Shown: positions 1 to 11,292 of the stretch, piece by piece
Numbering within the stretch: position 1 is the first letter of the stretch
Layout: each line of letters starts with the position of its first letter
Source of the DNA: Erythrophleum ivorense
Lineage: Eukaryota > Streptophyta > Magnoliopsida > Fabales > Fabaceae
Assembly (NCBI GenBank): GCA_026724425.1
Contig: JAIUCV010000083.1
Location: 806,001 to 870,000 of the forward strand
Direction: 5' to 3'
Length of the DNA: 64,000 nucleotides
Made by a program: the position numbers and the translations under genes
Notes under the pieces: generated by a model
The model's database searches: none
The model's input: only the letters and a program-made list of their open reading frames with translations
Told to the model about the DNA's origin: nothing

Positions 1-3000
1 TTTGTGGGTGATACGGGCTTGCAACCTTGTGTCTGACTCCATACTTTCTCAGTAGTTTGGCAAACACTCGGTTTATGAAGTGGGAACCGCCATCACTAAT
101 CACAACTCGCGGCACTCCAAACCTCGGGAAGATTACCGATTTGAACAACTTGATAACGTCACTAGAGTCGTTTGTTGGGGCGGCAATAGCTTCCACCCAC
201 TTGGACACATAGTCGACAGCCACTAGGATGTATTGGTCTCCAAAAGACGTGGGAAAGGGTCCCATGAAATCAATTCCCCACACGTCAAAGACTTCTACCT
301 CCAAGATAAAGTTCTGGGGCATCTCATTTCTTTTGCTAATATTTCCCATCCTTTGACAAGCATCACATCTAGAAATGAATACCTGGGCATCTTTGAACAT
401 AGTTGGCCACCAGAAACCGGCCTGTAAAACCTTTGAAACCGTCTTGAATGTGGCAAAATGGCCGGCATAAGCTGATCCATGACAACCATGAAGTATTCCC
501 GGGATTTCTTCCTCCGGGACACATTTTCTGAACATCCCATCTTGGCATTTCTTGTAGAGGTACGGCTCGTCCCAAAAGTAGAACCGTATGTCTTTTAAGA
601 ACTTCTTCTTCTTGTAGCCATAAAATTGCGGAGGTTCAATGTCGGCTGCAAGGTAGTTTGCTATGTGGCCATACCAAGGTGTACCGAGGGCTATCTTCTT
701 GGCTGGAACGGGTGGTGGTGTGCTGGTGATCCTTGTGATTGGTATGGCGCTGACGGAATAGACTGTTTCTTCTGGCAACGAGTCATTTATGGGGAGTTGC
801 TCTTCTATCCTCATCCGGGAGAGGTGGTCGGCTACACTATTCTCCGCACCTTTTCTATCGACGATCTTTAAGTCAAACTCTTGTAGTAAGAGAATCCACC
901 TGATGAGACGTGGTTTTGCATCTTTCTTGGATAGGAGGTATTTGAGGGCAGCATGGTCGGTGTGAACAATCACTTTAGATCCGACAAGGTAAGATCGGAA
1001 CTTCTCAAACGCAAAGACAATAGCGAGCAGCTCCTTCTCAGTGGTGGCGTAGTTGCATTGTGCTTCATCTAAGGTTCGGCTTGCATAGTATATGACATGA
1101 AGTTTCTTATCCTTCCTTTGCCCTAGCACGGCACCGACAGCATAGTCACTTGCATCGCACATGATCTCAAACGGGAGCTCCCAATCCGGTGATTGTACAA
1201 CCGGTGCGCTTATTAGTGCTGCCTTGATCTTCTTGAAAGCCGTGAGGCAATCATCGTCGAATTCAAATGGGACATCTTTGCACAAGAGCTGAGTCAATGG
1301 TCGTGCGATCTTGGAGAAATCTTGGATGAATCTCCTATAGAAACCGGCGTGTCCGAGGAAACTTCTTACTCCCTTGACATTCTTTGGCGGCTCTAAACTT
1401 ACCATGACTTCTATCTTTGCTTTGTCCACTTCAATCCCTCTTTCTGATATCCGGTGGCCAAGCACTATCCCATCTCTCACCATGAAATGACATTTCTCCC
1501 AATTGAGGACAAGATGTTGCTCCTCGCATCTTTTGAGAACCTTGCTAAGATTTGATAAACAAGTATCAAAGGATGAGCCATAAACTGAAAAGTCATCCAT
1601 GAATACCTCCATTATGTCCTCTATATAGTCGGTGAAGATAGACATCATGCATCTTTGGAAAGTGGCCGGGGCATTGCACAATCCAAAAGGCATTCGTCGG
1701 TAAGCGAATGTGCCATAAGGACATGTAAATGTTGTCTTCTCTTGGTCATCCGGATGGATTGGTATTTGGAAGAAACCTGAATAGCCATCTAGAAAACAAT
1801 AGTAAGGGTGGTTAGCAAGCCTTTCTAGCATCTGGTCTATAAATGGTAAAGGGAAATGATCCTTCCGGGTCGCGGTATTGAGCTTGCGGTAGTCGATGCA
1901 CATTCGGTGGCCGGTGATTGTTCTAGTGGGGATCAGCTCCTCATTCTCGTTCTTCACCACCGTGACTCCTCCCTTTTGAGGGACCACATGCACCGGACTT
2001 ACCCACGTACTATCCGAGATTGGATATATGATCCCTGCTTCCAAGAGTTTCATTATCTCCTTTTTCACAACATCTTTTAAGTTCGGGTTTAACCTCCTTT
2101 GGTGCTCTATAGACGATGTTGACTCGTCTTCAAGGTGTATCCTGTGCATACATAGATCCGGAGAGATGCCCGTGATATCCTCAAGGGTATACCCAAGGGC
2201 TTTACGGTGTTTTCTCAACTCACAAAGCAATAGAGCCGTCTCCACATTGGTTAGGTTTGAATTGATTATGACCGGATATGTATTATTGGGTCCGAGAAAC
2301 GCATACCTTAGTCCAACTGGAAGTTCTTTAAGCTCAACCTTGGGTGCTCTATGCTCGCTCCAAGGATCATTCGAAGCTTTGGTGACGTTCTTAGTTGCCC
2401 CCGGCTTCTTTACATCCTCTCCCAAGCCGATGTAGGCTACTAGTTTGTCATAAGTGGCAGCGCCATCTAGAATCTTGGTCAGCCGGTGTGCTTCTTCATT
2501 CAGATGGTCGTTATCTCCTTCACCCCCGGTTAACGCCATCTCTAATGGGACATTCCTGATGAGCTCTTGATAGATACCTTCAGAAACCTCGCTCATGTTA
2601 TCCACCAAAAACGAATGCCCGTCTATTGTCGGCTTGCCGAGTGACTTGTCCACTTGAAATTTCATCACGAGGTCTCCCAAATGCAAGTCGATCTTTCCTC
2701 CTTTGACGTCAATTATGGCACCGGCAGTGGCTAAGAATGGTCGTCCAAGGATCAAGGGGTCCCTAGGCTCTTGATCAAGCTCTAACACCACAAAATCAGC
2801 CGGTATGGAGCATTTACCGATCATGACTTGAACATCGGTTACAATTCCAACCGGTCTTCTAACCGATCGATCCGCAAAGACTAGTTGAATCTTTGTTGGT
2901 CTGAAATTAGTTATTCCAAGACGTCTGGCCACCGTGTAAGGCATTAAATTCACGCTAGAGCCCAAGTCACAAAGGCATCGCTTGAAAGTTGCACCTCCGA

Positions 3001-4873
3001 TTTGACAAGATAGCACAAAGCTGCCCGGATCATCAAGCTTCTCCGTTGTTTGGTTTTGAAGCACATCACTGCATTCTTGAGTTATCAGCATCACACCTTC
3101 TTCCAAGCTTAGGTTGCTTGTCAAGATACTCTTCATGTATTTTTTCAAAGACGGTATGATCATGCAAGAGTCAACAAATGGTAGCCTAACACTTAGCTGG
3201 CTCACAAGATCTCTTAGCTTTGCTTGCTCCTTCTCCTTCTTAGGCTTCTTCACAACCCTAGGGAAGGGTGGTTTCGGCTTGTACACTCGAGACATCACCG
3301 GTGGGATGATTTCTTCTTCTAACTCTCCATTGGCCGCATTGTTGTCTTCCGGTTCATTCTCATCTATCACAATTGTGTGTTGGGTCGACTCCTTCTCAGC
3401 TCCCTCCGGCATTTGCACCTCATCTAGTTGCGTCCCACTCCTAAGAGTGATGGCGGCAATGTGCTCCTTTTTTGGATTTACCTCGGGTTGGCCGGGAAGG
3501 ACTCCGATTGGCCTCTTGATTGAACCGGCGATGTGGGCTATTTGGAGATCAAGCCGCTTCACGTGGGATTCAAGAGAATCAAACTTACTATTCAGGTCAT
3601 AGTACATGTGGTGTATCTTCTCATGAACCTCTTTGTTGGCTTGCCTTTGCTCATGCATGAACTCGTAGATATAAGATTTAAGTTCACCTTCTTGATCGTT
3701 TCTATGTACCGGCTGGTATCTCGGGTTTGGTAAGGTCACCTTAGGGATGTGCATGAGCTGATGATTGGAGTGCTGAAGAGGGTAGCTAGAAGCATTCTTC
3801 TCACCACAGTAACGGTCTTGAATGTTGAGAAACGGCATAAGATTTCTTTCTCCGGGTTCATGTTTGCTGATGAAGTTCACGTCTCTTTGAAGATTGCCAA
3901 AGATCTCCCGGTCCATCTCCTCATCTAAGGTTTGGTTGTCTTCAAAGACTTGGCATTGCCTCGGTTGCCTCTCCAAAAGTTTAGAGATCATGGATTTGAT
4001 CTCCTTGAACTCGGTTTGCTCCGGTCTTGTGTTGATCGCCTTAATAGTTTCCTCATAGCTCGGCTGGTTCTTGCTATCACTAGCCGCCAAGTTGTCTATC
4101 AATGTCTTTGCTTCTTCAATGGTCTTGCTCATGAAGTTCCCATTGCTGGCTATGTCAAGGCATAGCTTGTACTCTCGCATAATCCCATCATAGAAGGTGT
4201 TCCATAGATTGACATCCGAGAAGCCGTGTTGTGGGCAATCTCTTATGTATTCCTTGAAACGCTCTAGAGCTTCATGGTATGGCTCTATAGGACCCTGCTG
4301 GAAGCCCGAGATTTTGCTCCTCATCAAGGTTGCCCTTTGTTTGGTGTAGAATTGCCCTAGAAAAGCCTTCTTGAACTCCATCCATGTGTTGATTGAGCGA
4401 GACGGCAAAGATTTTAGCCATCTAAGTGCTTTGCCCGCCAAAGTGAAAGCAAAGAGCCGGCACCTCAGGTAGTCCACGGGAACTCCATTGGCGCTTGTAG
4501 TGCTGCACAACTCCTCAAAAGAATCAACATGATCCAAAGGATCCTCCTCAAGAAGTCCATGGTATTGACTTTGCTTCGCCAATGCAATAACCCGCGGCTT
4601 AATCTCATAACGTTGGCCGTCTTGCATCCTGATGGGGCTACGGCTTTGTAGAAGCTCTGGTCTGGAGTCACTATCTCCAATGTACTCTTGATTTGGCCCC
4701 TCTCGGTGGTCGTCTTGGGGTGGTTGATGCGCCGGCCCGTCAATGTCGAGCTCCGGTTCATTGCCGTTTTGTGGTAAACGGTTTTGAACTCCAATCAAAG
4801 GGCGGTCATCAATGCGATTTGCTCCAAGAAAATCACCAAGCGGCGGCCCTTGATCATGTGCTTCCTGATCCAT
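1..4873 (-). CDS. Gag-pol polyprotein of element A, copy 1 (open at window edge)
   Basis: The frame starts at an ATG at 4873 and stays open to position 1, about 1,624 codons. Residues about 1-424 are Gag, with the retrotransposon gag domain in the middle (key run RWLKSLP, then FKKAFLGQFY and LERFKEY). Next come an aspartic protease with active site CDLGSS and the flap-like LILGRPFL, a reverse transcriptase with YRKLN, the FTCPYGTF block and catalytic FMDDF, an RNase H with CDASD, TTEKELL and HTDH, and an integrase with zinc-finger residues in CHGSAYAGH and CDACQ, then DDE residues in WGIDFMGPF and VISDGGSHF. The protease uses D-L-G where most gypsy proteases have D-S/T-G. The sequence at 3609-3612 keeps gag and pol in one frame, unlike copy 2. 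The C-terminus is outside the window, so intactness there is unknown. Confidence 0.9.
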   Translation of the reverse strand, partial: MDQEAHDQGPPLGDFLGANRIDDRPLIGVQNRLPQNGNEPELDIDGPAHQPPQDDHREGPNQEYIGDSDSRPELLQSRSPIRMQDGQRYEIKPRVIALAKQSQYHGLLEEDPLDHVDSFEELCSTTSANGVPVDYLRCRLFAFTLAGKALRWLKSLPSRSINTWMEFKKAFLGQFYTKQRATLMRSKISGFQQGPIEPYHEALERFKEYIRDCPQHGFSDVNLWNTFYDGIMREYKLCLDIASNGNFMSKTIEEAKTLIDNLAASDSKNQPSYEETIKAINTRPEQTEFKEIKSMISKLLERQPRQCQVFEDNQTLDEEMDREIFGNLQRDVNFISKHEPGERNLMPFLNIQDRYCGEKNASSYPLQHSNHQLMHIPKVTLPNPRYQPVHRNDQEGELKSYIYEFMHEQRQANKEVHEKIHHMYYDLNSKFDSLESHVKRLDLQIAHIAGSIKRPIGVLPGQPEVNPKKEHIAAITLRSGTQLDEVQMPEGAEKESTQHTIVIDENEPEDNNAANGELEEEIIPPVMSRVYKPKPPFPRVVKKPKKEKEQAKLRDLVSQLSVRLPFVDSCMIIPSLKKYMKSILTSNLSLEEGVMLITQECSDVLQNQTTEKLDDPGSFVLSCQIGGATFKRCLCDLGSSVNLMPYTVARRLGITNFRPTKIQLVFADRSVRRPVGIVTDVQVMIGKCSIPADFVVLELDQEPRDPLILGRPFLATAGAIIDVKGGKIDLHLGDLVMKFQVDKSLGKPTIDGHSFLVDNMSEVSEGIYQELIRNVPLEMALTGGEGDNDHLNEEAHRLTKILDGAATYDKLVAYIGLGEDVKKPGATKNVTKASNDPWSEHRAPKVELKELPVGLRYAFLGPNNTYPVIINSNLTNVETALLLCELRKHRKALGYTLEDITGISPDLCMHRIHLEDESTSSIEHQRRLNPNLKDVVKKEIMKLLEAGIIYPISDSTWVSPVHVVPQKGGVTVVKNENEELIPTRTITGHRMCIDYRKLNTATRKDHFPLPFIDQMLERLANHPYYCFLDGYSGFFQIPIHPDDQEKTTFTCPYGTFAYRRMPFGLCNAPATFQRCMMSIFTDYIEDIMEVFMDDFSVYGSSFDTCLSNLSKVLKRCEEQHLVLNWEKCHFMVRDGIVLGHRISERGIEVDKAKIEVMVSLEPPKNVKGVRSFLGHAGFYRRFIQDFSKIARPLTQLLCKDVPFEFDDDCLTAFKKIKAALISAPVVQSPDWELPFEIMCDASDYAVGAVLGQRKDKKLHVIYYASRTLDEAQCNYATTEKELLAIVFAFEKFRSYLVGSKVIVHTDHAALKYLLSKKDAKPRLIRWILLLQEFDLKIVDRKGAENSVADHLSRMRIEEQLPINDSLPEETVYSVSAIPITRITSTPPPVPAKKIALGTPWYGHIANYLAADIEPPQFYGYKKKKFLKDIRFYFWDEPYLYKKCQDGMFRKCVPEEEIPGILHGCHGSAYAGHFATFKTVSKVLQAGFWWPTMFKDAQVFISRCDACQRMGNISKRNEMPQNFILEVEVFDVWGIDFMGPFPTSFGDQYILVAVDYVSKWVEAIAAPTNDSSDVIKLFKSVIFPRFGVPRVVISDGGSHFINRVFAKLLRKYGVRHKVASPYHPQ

Positions 4874-4995
4874 AGCTCAGCTCAAGTTGTACCTACAAGA
4901 GCTTGAAAACAAACTAAAGAAAAAAAATGTTAAGTGACAAAACAAAGGAAAAACGTTTTAGTCTAGATTCTAGTCCAAACTTGTAGACAAGAAGG

Positions 4996-5013
4996 TCCCC
5001 GGCAACGGCGCCA
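4996..5013 (-). other. Primer-binding site of A copy 1 (tRNA-Asp)
   Basis: On the minus strand this reads TGGCGCCGTTGCCGGGGA, an exact complement to the last 18 nt of plant tRNA-Asp including CCA. It lies 6 nt from the LTR end. Initiation of minus-strand DNA at tRNA-Asp is typical of Athila-lineage elements. Confidence 0.92.
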
Positions 5014-6004
5014 AAAACTTGATGTGAGCGTGGGATTGCTTCAAGTTTTACCCACTAGAGCTACCTGAAGTGCACAGCAACGAGGTAAGTATAGATGGGA
5101 TCGAATCCACAAGGACCTATCGGTTGTCCTATAAATTGTAAGGAGGTTGAATCAAGCTAAAACAAAATGGTGTTTGGTTCGGATTTTAACTAAAATGAAA
5201 GTGTCAAACAAGTAGAGAGAATGGAAATCAATAAGTGGAGATACTAGGCATTAGGCTAACCTCAAGGCATCATGAATCATTAACAAGTAAATCGAATGGA
5301 AGGGATATGATAGAAACCGTTCATGAACTCATAACACAAAGGTATAGTTATCCCACTTTCGTGGATCAAACTACTATGTTAAATCAACCTAATAGACTCA
5401 ACTTTCGATGGTTATTACAAGTTGAAAACATGCATTAAAGGTGTTCAAGTTATGATTGTTCACAATGATTCACAACTCAACTTTCGGTGGTTGTGATTCA
5501 TTGCTCACCAAATACTAAGTCCGGCAATATAACAAGCTTTTGGAGAGTATATTAACCCAAGATCCGATGCTAGTAGATCAGAAAAGCAAGCGGCATTATG
5601 CTCAAGTAAAGGTGATGAAACCAAATAAATTATCCCAACTCAAAAGATCAAGTTAACGATTTCATGAGCCTTTCGGCTTAGCCCTTAACCTAGTGGAGAA
5701 ACTACTCAATCATGGCACGGTTAACACAAAGCACGATGAGTATGGACATTATAAGTAATGAAAAAGAGGTAAAGGGTGAAGAAAACTTCTCTATATTCAA
5801 GAACAAGTCGGCCTCTCCACAATAATCTCTCGGATTCAATACAAGAGAAAAGAGAAAAGAACAAGTGTAAGGATGCGTTGAGTGCAAGAGTGTGTGCGCC
5901 TTCGATCTTGAGAGGAACCTCTTCTCTCTGCTTCCAGGATGGCTTTCTCTCCTTCTCTTGACGGCGCAGCTGCTCTCTCTCCTTTCTCTGAGGCTAAAAA
6001 CTCG

Positions 6005-6014
6005 TATTTATAGG
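6005..6014 (-). promoter_or_regulatory. TATA box of LTR A, copy 1
   Basis: The minus strand reads CCTATAAATA, an excellent plant TATA box placed mid-LTR as expected for the U3/R border. The same box sits at the matching place in LTR E (51603-51612). The transcript would start about 30 nt lower and run toward gag. Confidence 0.8.
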
Positions 6015-6057
6015 GTAGAAGTTGCTAGGTTTGTTAAGTGTCGAAAAAGGAAACTTT

Positions 6058-6069
6058 CCGGTTAACCGG
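6058..6069. promoter_or_regulatory. 12-bp palindrome CCGGTTAACCGG upstream of the TATA box (A copy 1)
   Basis: A perfect palindrome 43 bp upstream of the TATA box, partly overlapping a second near-palindrome GGAAACTTTCC (6049-6059). Both recur at the same spacing in LTR E. GGTTAA resembles the GT-element recognised by trihelix factors; that reading is inference. Confidence 0.6.
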
Positions 6070-6632
6070 CATTGATGATTTGCGACGTGATCAGACCGGG
6101 TTTAGGACAAGTGAACCACCAAAAGGAAGCTGGGCTTGTTCTAAGTCGAGACAAGGTCCATGCCGCTGCATCCCGGGCCATTTGGTGGCGCCAAGTCTCC
6201 ATGGGCTTCGTTTACTCGCCTGGCGGACACGTCTTGGGAGAAAAAGAGTATCTCCGTGATGGTTGATCCAAATGACTTGAATCCACTTCGTCGTGATGCA
6301 TAACTCAAATATCTATCCAACAAGACAAAGATCATGATTTTTTGACGTCGGGAAGATCCCTTGCCGCGGTCATCTTTCGGATGCTCCGGTTCTGTCCGAA
6401 TGCGAGAATCGGACAAATGGAGTTATAATGATGCTCCTGACTTGGAAACTTGCATGGATCATGGTTTAAGACTCTTTTGCTCCTTTTTGAATCCTTTTTG
6501 ATGTTTTAACCTGTTAAGACTTCAAAACCAACAAATACAAGAAAACTACCTCTAAAGGCATAGAACCTTATTGAAAACACTTGAAAATACCAATAAATGC
6601 TTAGTGAAAATATGTAAAATATGATAATATCA

Positions 6633-6736
6633 CTTGGCCACCAATAACCAGCCTGTAAGACCTTTCGGGCTGTCTTAAAAGTAGCAAAGTGTCCACCGTA
6701 GCTTGAACCATGGCAATGATACAATATCTCTTCCAC
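6633..6736 (-). pseudogene. B integrase zinc-finger stub, copy 1 (cut by A)
   Basis: This continues the B pol after an amber stop. It encodes the HHCC start of integrase (CHGSSYGGHFATFKT through GYWWP) and then runs straight into LTR A at 6632, so the DDE core is lost on this side. Confidence 0.85.
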
Positions 6737-6742
6737 TTCAGC

Positions 6743-9700
6743 CTAGGCTACACATCTCCTAAACAAACCGTCACTCCCTCTCTTGAACAAATAAGGTTCA
6801 TCCCAATAGTAGTGATTCACATCCCTAAAGAACTTCTTCTTCTTGTAACCATTTATGTCATCAGGGACTTCTCCACTCACCAAATAGTTAATGAAATCAA
6901 CGTACCAAGGCAGTTTCTCGTCCTCAAGGGCGTGGGTCTCTTCAAGCTTCTCTTTCAGCTCAAAACCTTCATGCAAAACCTGTAAAGCCATCAGCTGCTC
7001 TTCGGGTAATGAATCATTAATGGGCACAATCTCATCAATCCGCATCCGAGAGAGGTGATCGGCCACACTGTTTTCAGCTCCCTTCTTGTCGACAATCTCA
7101 AGATCGAACTCTTGCAAAAGAAGTATCCAGCGGAGAAGTCTCGGCTTCGCGTCCTTCTTCGCGTAGAGGTACTTTAACGCTGCGTGATCAGTGTGAACAA
7201 CTACCTTAGATCCCACGATGTAACTTCTGAATTGGTCAATAGAGAACACAACAGCAAGAAGTTCCTTCTCCGTAGTGGCGTAACGGGATTGAGCCTCATC
7301 AAGCGTTCTACTAGCGTAGTAGATTACGTTCATCTTCTTGTCAACTCGCTGACCGAAGACAGCACCCACAGCAAAATCTGAAGCATCACACATAACCTCA
7401 AATGGTAGATCCCAATTCGGAGCTTGGACAATTGGTGCGCTACACAGGGCGTCTTTGATTCTCAAGAAAGCTTGGCGGCAATCCTCATCAAACAAGAAGT
7501 CCTTCTCCTTGCATAAAAGTCTGGTGAGCGGCCTTGCTATCTTAGAGAAATCCTTAATGAAACGCCTGTAGAAACCCGCATGTCCCAAAAAGCTCCTAAC
7601 TTTCACTGACCTCGGTTCACCCAGCTGCATCATAACCTCAATTTTTGCTTTGTCAACCTCGATACCACTCTCGGAGATCTTGTGCCCCAACACGATGCCC
7701 TCTTGCACCATGAAGTTACACTTCTCCCAGTTAAGCACAAGATTTGTCGCCTCGCATCTCTCCAATACCCTGCACAAATTAGACAAACACGAGGAAAAGG
7801 ACGAGCCATATACGGAAAAATCATCCATAAAGACTTCGACCGTTTCCTCTATCAAATCCGAGAATATAGAGGTCATGCAACGTTGGAAAGTGGCGGGTGC
7901 ATTACATAAACCGAAAGGCATGCGTCTATATGCAAAGGTTCCATAAGGACAGGTAAAAGTGGTTTTCTCCTGATCATCCGGGTGGATAGGGATCTGGAAA
8001 AAGCCACTGTACCCGTCCAAGAAACAATAAAACGGATGACAAGCTAGACGTTCAAGCATTTGGTCGATAAATGGCAAGGGGAAATGGTCTTTCCTAGATG
8101 CAGCATTAAGTTTCCTATAGTCAATGCACATTCTATGTCCAACTATTACCCTAGAAGGGATCAGCTCATCGTTCTCGTTCTTGATGACTGTGATACCACC
8201 CTTTTTCGGGACACAATGTACAGGTGAAACCCAAGTACTGTCCGAAATCGGGTAAATTATCCCAGCATCAAGAAGCTTTAAAACCTCTTTCTTAACCACT
8301 TCTTTAAGTTTTGGGTTCAATCTACGTTGGTGCTCAATTGATCCCTTCGATTCGTTCTCAAGATGAATTCTGTGAGTGCAAAGAGTAGGGGAGAGACCCT
8401 TGATATCATCTAGCGAATAACCAAGAGCTCTCCTGTACTTTCGCAACTCAGCAAGAAGGGTATCAAGCTCATGAGGGGTTAATGCAGCATTCACTATGAC
8501 AGGATAAGTGGAGTTAGGACCTAAGAATGCATACCTGAGCCCCTTGGGAAGAGGTTTAAGCTCAACTTTCGGTGCCTTAAGCTCGGACCAGTCGTCATCA
8601 ACACTCCAAGTCGGCGAGACTTCCTCATTCGGATTCTTTCCGAGCGCAAACGGGTTCACATCCTGTTTGATATCCTGTTTGACATCTGAGGCTGTCTCAA
8701 CAAGTTTCTCTAAACTGATTTCCCCTGTCTCAGCTTTGTTTGTGTCCAGCAACCAAGCATAACCCAAACTCTCAGCCTGTAGAGACCCAAATTCAGCATT
8801 ATCCTTTGTAAGGGCGATCTGGAGCTTATCCTCAACATTCAATTCTTCCAAGTACTCGTCAGCCAGTTGGTCTAAGGTTTCGATGTAGAATGACTCGCCA
8901 CCTATGGTTGGCTGCTTCATCACATTATTAATATCAAAGATCAACTTGCAGTCTTGGCCTAGATTCAGCTCTATCTTCCCACGTTTAACATCAATAACCG
9001 CTCCAGCGGTTGCCAAGAACGGCCTTCCCAAAATCAAAGGATCTTTGGGTTCCTCATCCATTTCCAGTACTATGAAATCAGTTGGTACTACCACGTTTCC
9101 GACTCTCAGTGGCATATCTTCAAGCATTCCCTTAGGGAGTCTAACAGAACGATCAGCAAGCACTAGTGAGAAATTGCACTTCTTATACTCGCTAAACCCA
9201 AGTCGCTTAGCCACTGTCATAGGCATGATGCTCACGCTGGCTCCCAAGTCGCACAAACAGTTTTTGAAAGATAAACGGCCGAGAGAACATGGGAGGGTAA
9301 AGCTCCCTGGATCTCCGAGCTTCTTGGCAACTGCTCGGCTCTGAATAATGGCGCTACACTCTTGAGATAGCACTACCATGCCTTGGACTTCTTTAGTCCT
9401 TTCCAAGATCGCATCTTTCAGAAACTTTTGGTATGGCGGTATCAACATGAGGGCGTCCAGAATAGGCATTCTCACTTCAATCTCAGCCATAACCTTATCA
9501 AAGAGTCCTTTATACTTTGCTATTAACTGTTTCTTGAACCGACCCGGAAACGGCATCGGAGGTTTGTAAGGCGGAGGGACAAAAGGAGTTTCCGTCCTCT
9601 TTTTGTCCTCATTGTTGCTGTTTTTGGATGTCTCTCGTGTCTTTCTAGCTTCCGACTCATTCTCAGCAGTAACTTCAGCATCGCCCTCAACTAAATCCTC

Positions 9701-10699
9701 CTCCTCTTGAATTACAACGTCCCCGTTGTGTCTCACCGGAGCGGTACGCGGCGGTATATTCCTGCCACTGCGAAGAGTTATTGCTTTCGCATACTCCTTC
9801 GGGTTGGGGATCGGTTTTCCGGGAAGCGTTCCTTTCGAGCTGCTGCTGTGATGAGACTCCAAGTACTGAACCTCGGAGTTTAGTTCCTCGATTTTCCTGG
9901 TTAGCTCATGGTGTGAACTGTCGACTTTGTTGTGGATCTCAGCCAACTTGATGTGGAGGTCACTCGCCCCTGTAACTTGTCCCTGAAGGATCTGTTGCAG
10001 CATGCTTTTCATATCCGACTCTTGACCTGAACTGCTGCCAGCCTGACCTTGAGTAGGGACTTGTTGTGGTGTACCAAATGTCTTAGGTGGATAACCTTTC
10101 TTGTAATAGACCACTTGCTGTCCACTTTGCTGCTGGTTCGGGTGTGGAGGGTAGACTTGGTCTTGAGGATTCTCAACGTTTGTAGAACGGTAGGAAAGGT
10201 TGGGATTGTTCTTGTAGTTGATGAATCCGTTTTGGTATCCGCCTTGATTGTTGATGTAGTTGACCTCTTCAACCTGCGGTTCCTCCTCTTCCTCGACAAC
10301 ATCATCCGCACAAACAAAATGCACATTCTTCTGCTGACCGCTGATCATCTTGTCAAACTTATCGTTGAGTGTCTTTATCTCTTTCTTGAGCTTCTCTTCG
10401 TTAAGTGAACTGCCTCTATCAGATCGGTCATATTCCTCATTGTAATTGCCATCACTAGTAGCGATGTTCTCGACCAAAAGCAATCCATCATCAACATCTT
10501 GACCCATGAAGTAACCGTTGCTGGCCGTGTCCAACAACATCCTGTATTTCGGTAACACTCCTCGGTACAACGTACTCAGCAAATTCTCCTTTGAGAAGCC
10601 GTGGTGTGGGCATTGCATCTGGTATCCCTTGAATCGCTCATACGCCTCACTGAAAGTCTCGCTGTTGAGCTGCGTGAATCCCGCGATGTCGTTCCGCAA
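6743..10699 (-). pseudogene. Element B gag C-terminal half, protease, RT and RNase H, copy 1
   Basis: A 1,318-codon open frame with no ATG at its start, because it begins inside gag after a frameshift. In order it has the distal Gag domain (ETFSEAYERFK, CPHHGFS), a Gln/Pro-rich linker, protease (CDLGASVS, then LILGRPFL), reverse transcriptase (YRKLN, PYGTFAYRRMPFG, catalytic FMDDF), RNase H (CDASD, TTEKELL, HTDH) and the start of the integrase. It ends at a TAG after RRCVA, where the related C frame has a sense codon. One residue is missing before RSFLGHAG compared with A and C. Copy 2 differs by one residue (R versus Q in the gag part). Confidence 0.9.
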
Positions 10700-11292
10700 C
10701 TTCGCTGTCCGTGATGTTGGAAAGAACTTAGCCAGAAAAGCGTGCTTGCATTGCTCCCATGTTGTGACCGACCCCTCAGGCAGAGATGATTCCCAAGCAA
10801 GAGCTTTGCCGCCAAGGAGAAAGGGAAAAGCCTTAGTTTGAAGCCATCTTCGGACACTCCATTGATTTTCTGCAAGGAACAGATTCGGTCGATCTTGTCA
10901 AGGTGCTTCAACGGATCCTCATCTCTCATTCCGTGAAATTGCGAATTCTCCACCAAAGAGATCAAGCTGGTCTTGATTTCAAAATTGTTATTGGGGACTG
11001 GTGGTGGGGTGAGTCCGTGGCGGTGCAGATGAGAATTCGGTGTGTCGCCAGCGCCGATTTGTCGAGCAACTCGTGGAGGATGAACGGGATGCGCTCCGGC
11101 ATTCTGCTGGTTTGCGGCATGATGTGCTGCCTGAGGCGGTGCGTGCACCCCTGGTGGGTCTGCCATCTGCTCAAACTGTGGTGGTGCGTTTTCTAACTGC
11201 TGTTCAGCTCTCAGCTGCTGTTCAGCTCTGTCTCGTGCTCGCTTATCCCGCTTTGCCTGCTCAGCCTTCTCTAGATCACTTGGACTGAACAA
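10576..11292 (-). pseudogene. Element B gag N-terminal half, frameshifted, copy 1
   Basis: The first about 155 residues are collinear with C Gag (Ala/Gln-rich start, NNFEIK, LKLRLFPFSL). The frame is lost near 10820 by what looks like a 1-base deletion in a run of G, and the proper frame resumes in the pol ORF that overlaps it. The open frame begins at a TTG with no ATG nearby. A TTTTGCAG just upstream in the leader looks like a 3' splice site, so the true start may lie in another exon or have been lost. Confidence 0.75.

Larger units (their letters stand above)
1..6632 (-). mobile_element. Element A, copy 1: Athila-lineage LTR retrotransposon, 5' LTR to integrase
   Basis: Reading on the minus strand, the order is 5' LTR (5020-6632), tRNA-Asp PBS (4996-5013), a leader of about 120 nt, then gag-pol (4873 to the window edge). 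The 3' end lies outside the window. The element interrupts the pol of B at 6632/6633. Its LTR is related to LTR E at 50986-52611. Confidence 0.9.
5020..6632 (-). repeat. 5' LTR of element A, copy 1 (1,613 bp)
   Basis: In sense orientation it begins TGATATTATC at 6632 and ends CTCACATCA at 5020, beside the PBS. It holds a TATA box (6005-6014), a 12-bp palindrome (6058-6069) and a U5 block with GGATTCGATCCC (5097-5108) and TGTGCACTT. The U3 start is related to LTR E, showing a shared family. The small ORFs in it are not conserved and are not called. Confidence 0.9.

Noticed and set aside
2028..2435. Plus-strand ORFs of 74-162 codons across the A pol (also 3114-3602, 20703-21110, 21789-22277)
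   Set aside because: They are antisense shadows of a conserved minus-strand pol frame and resemble no known protein.
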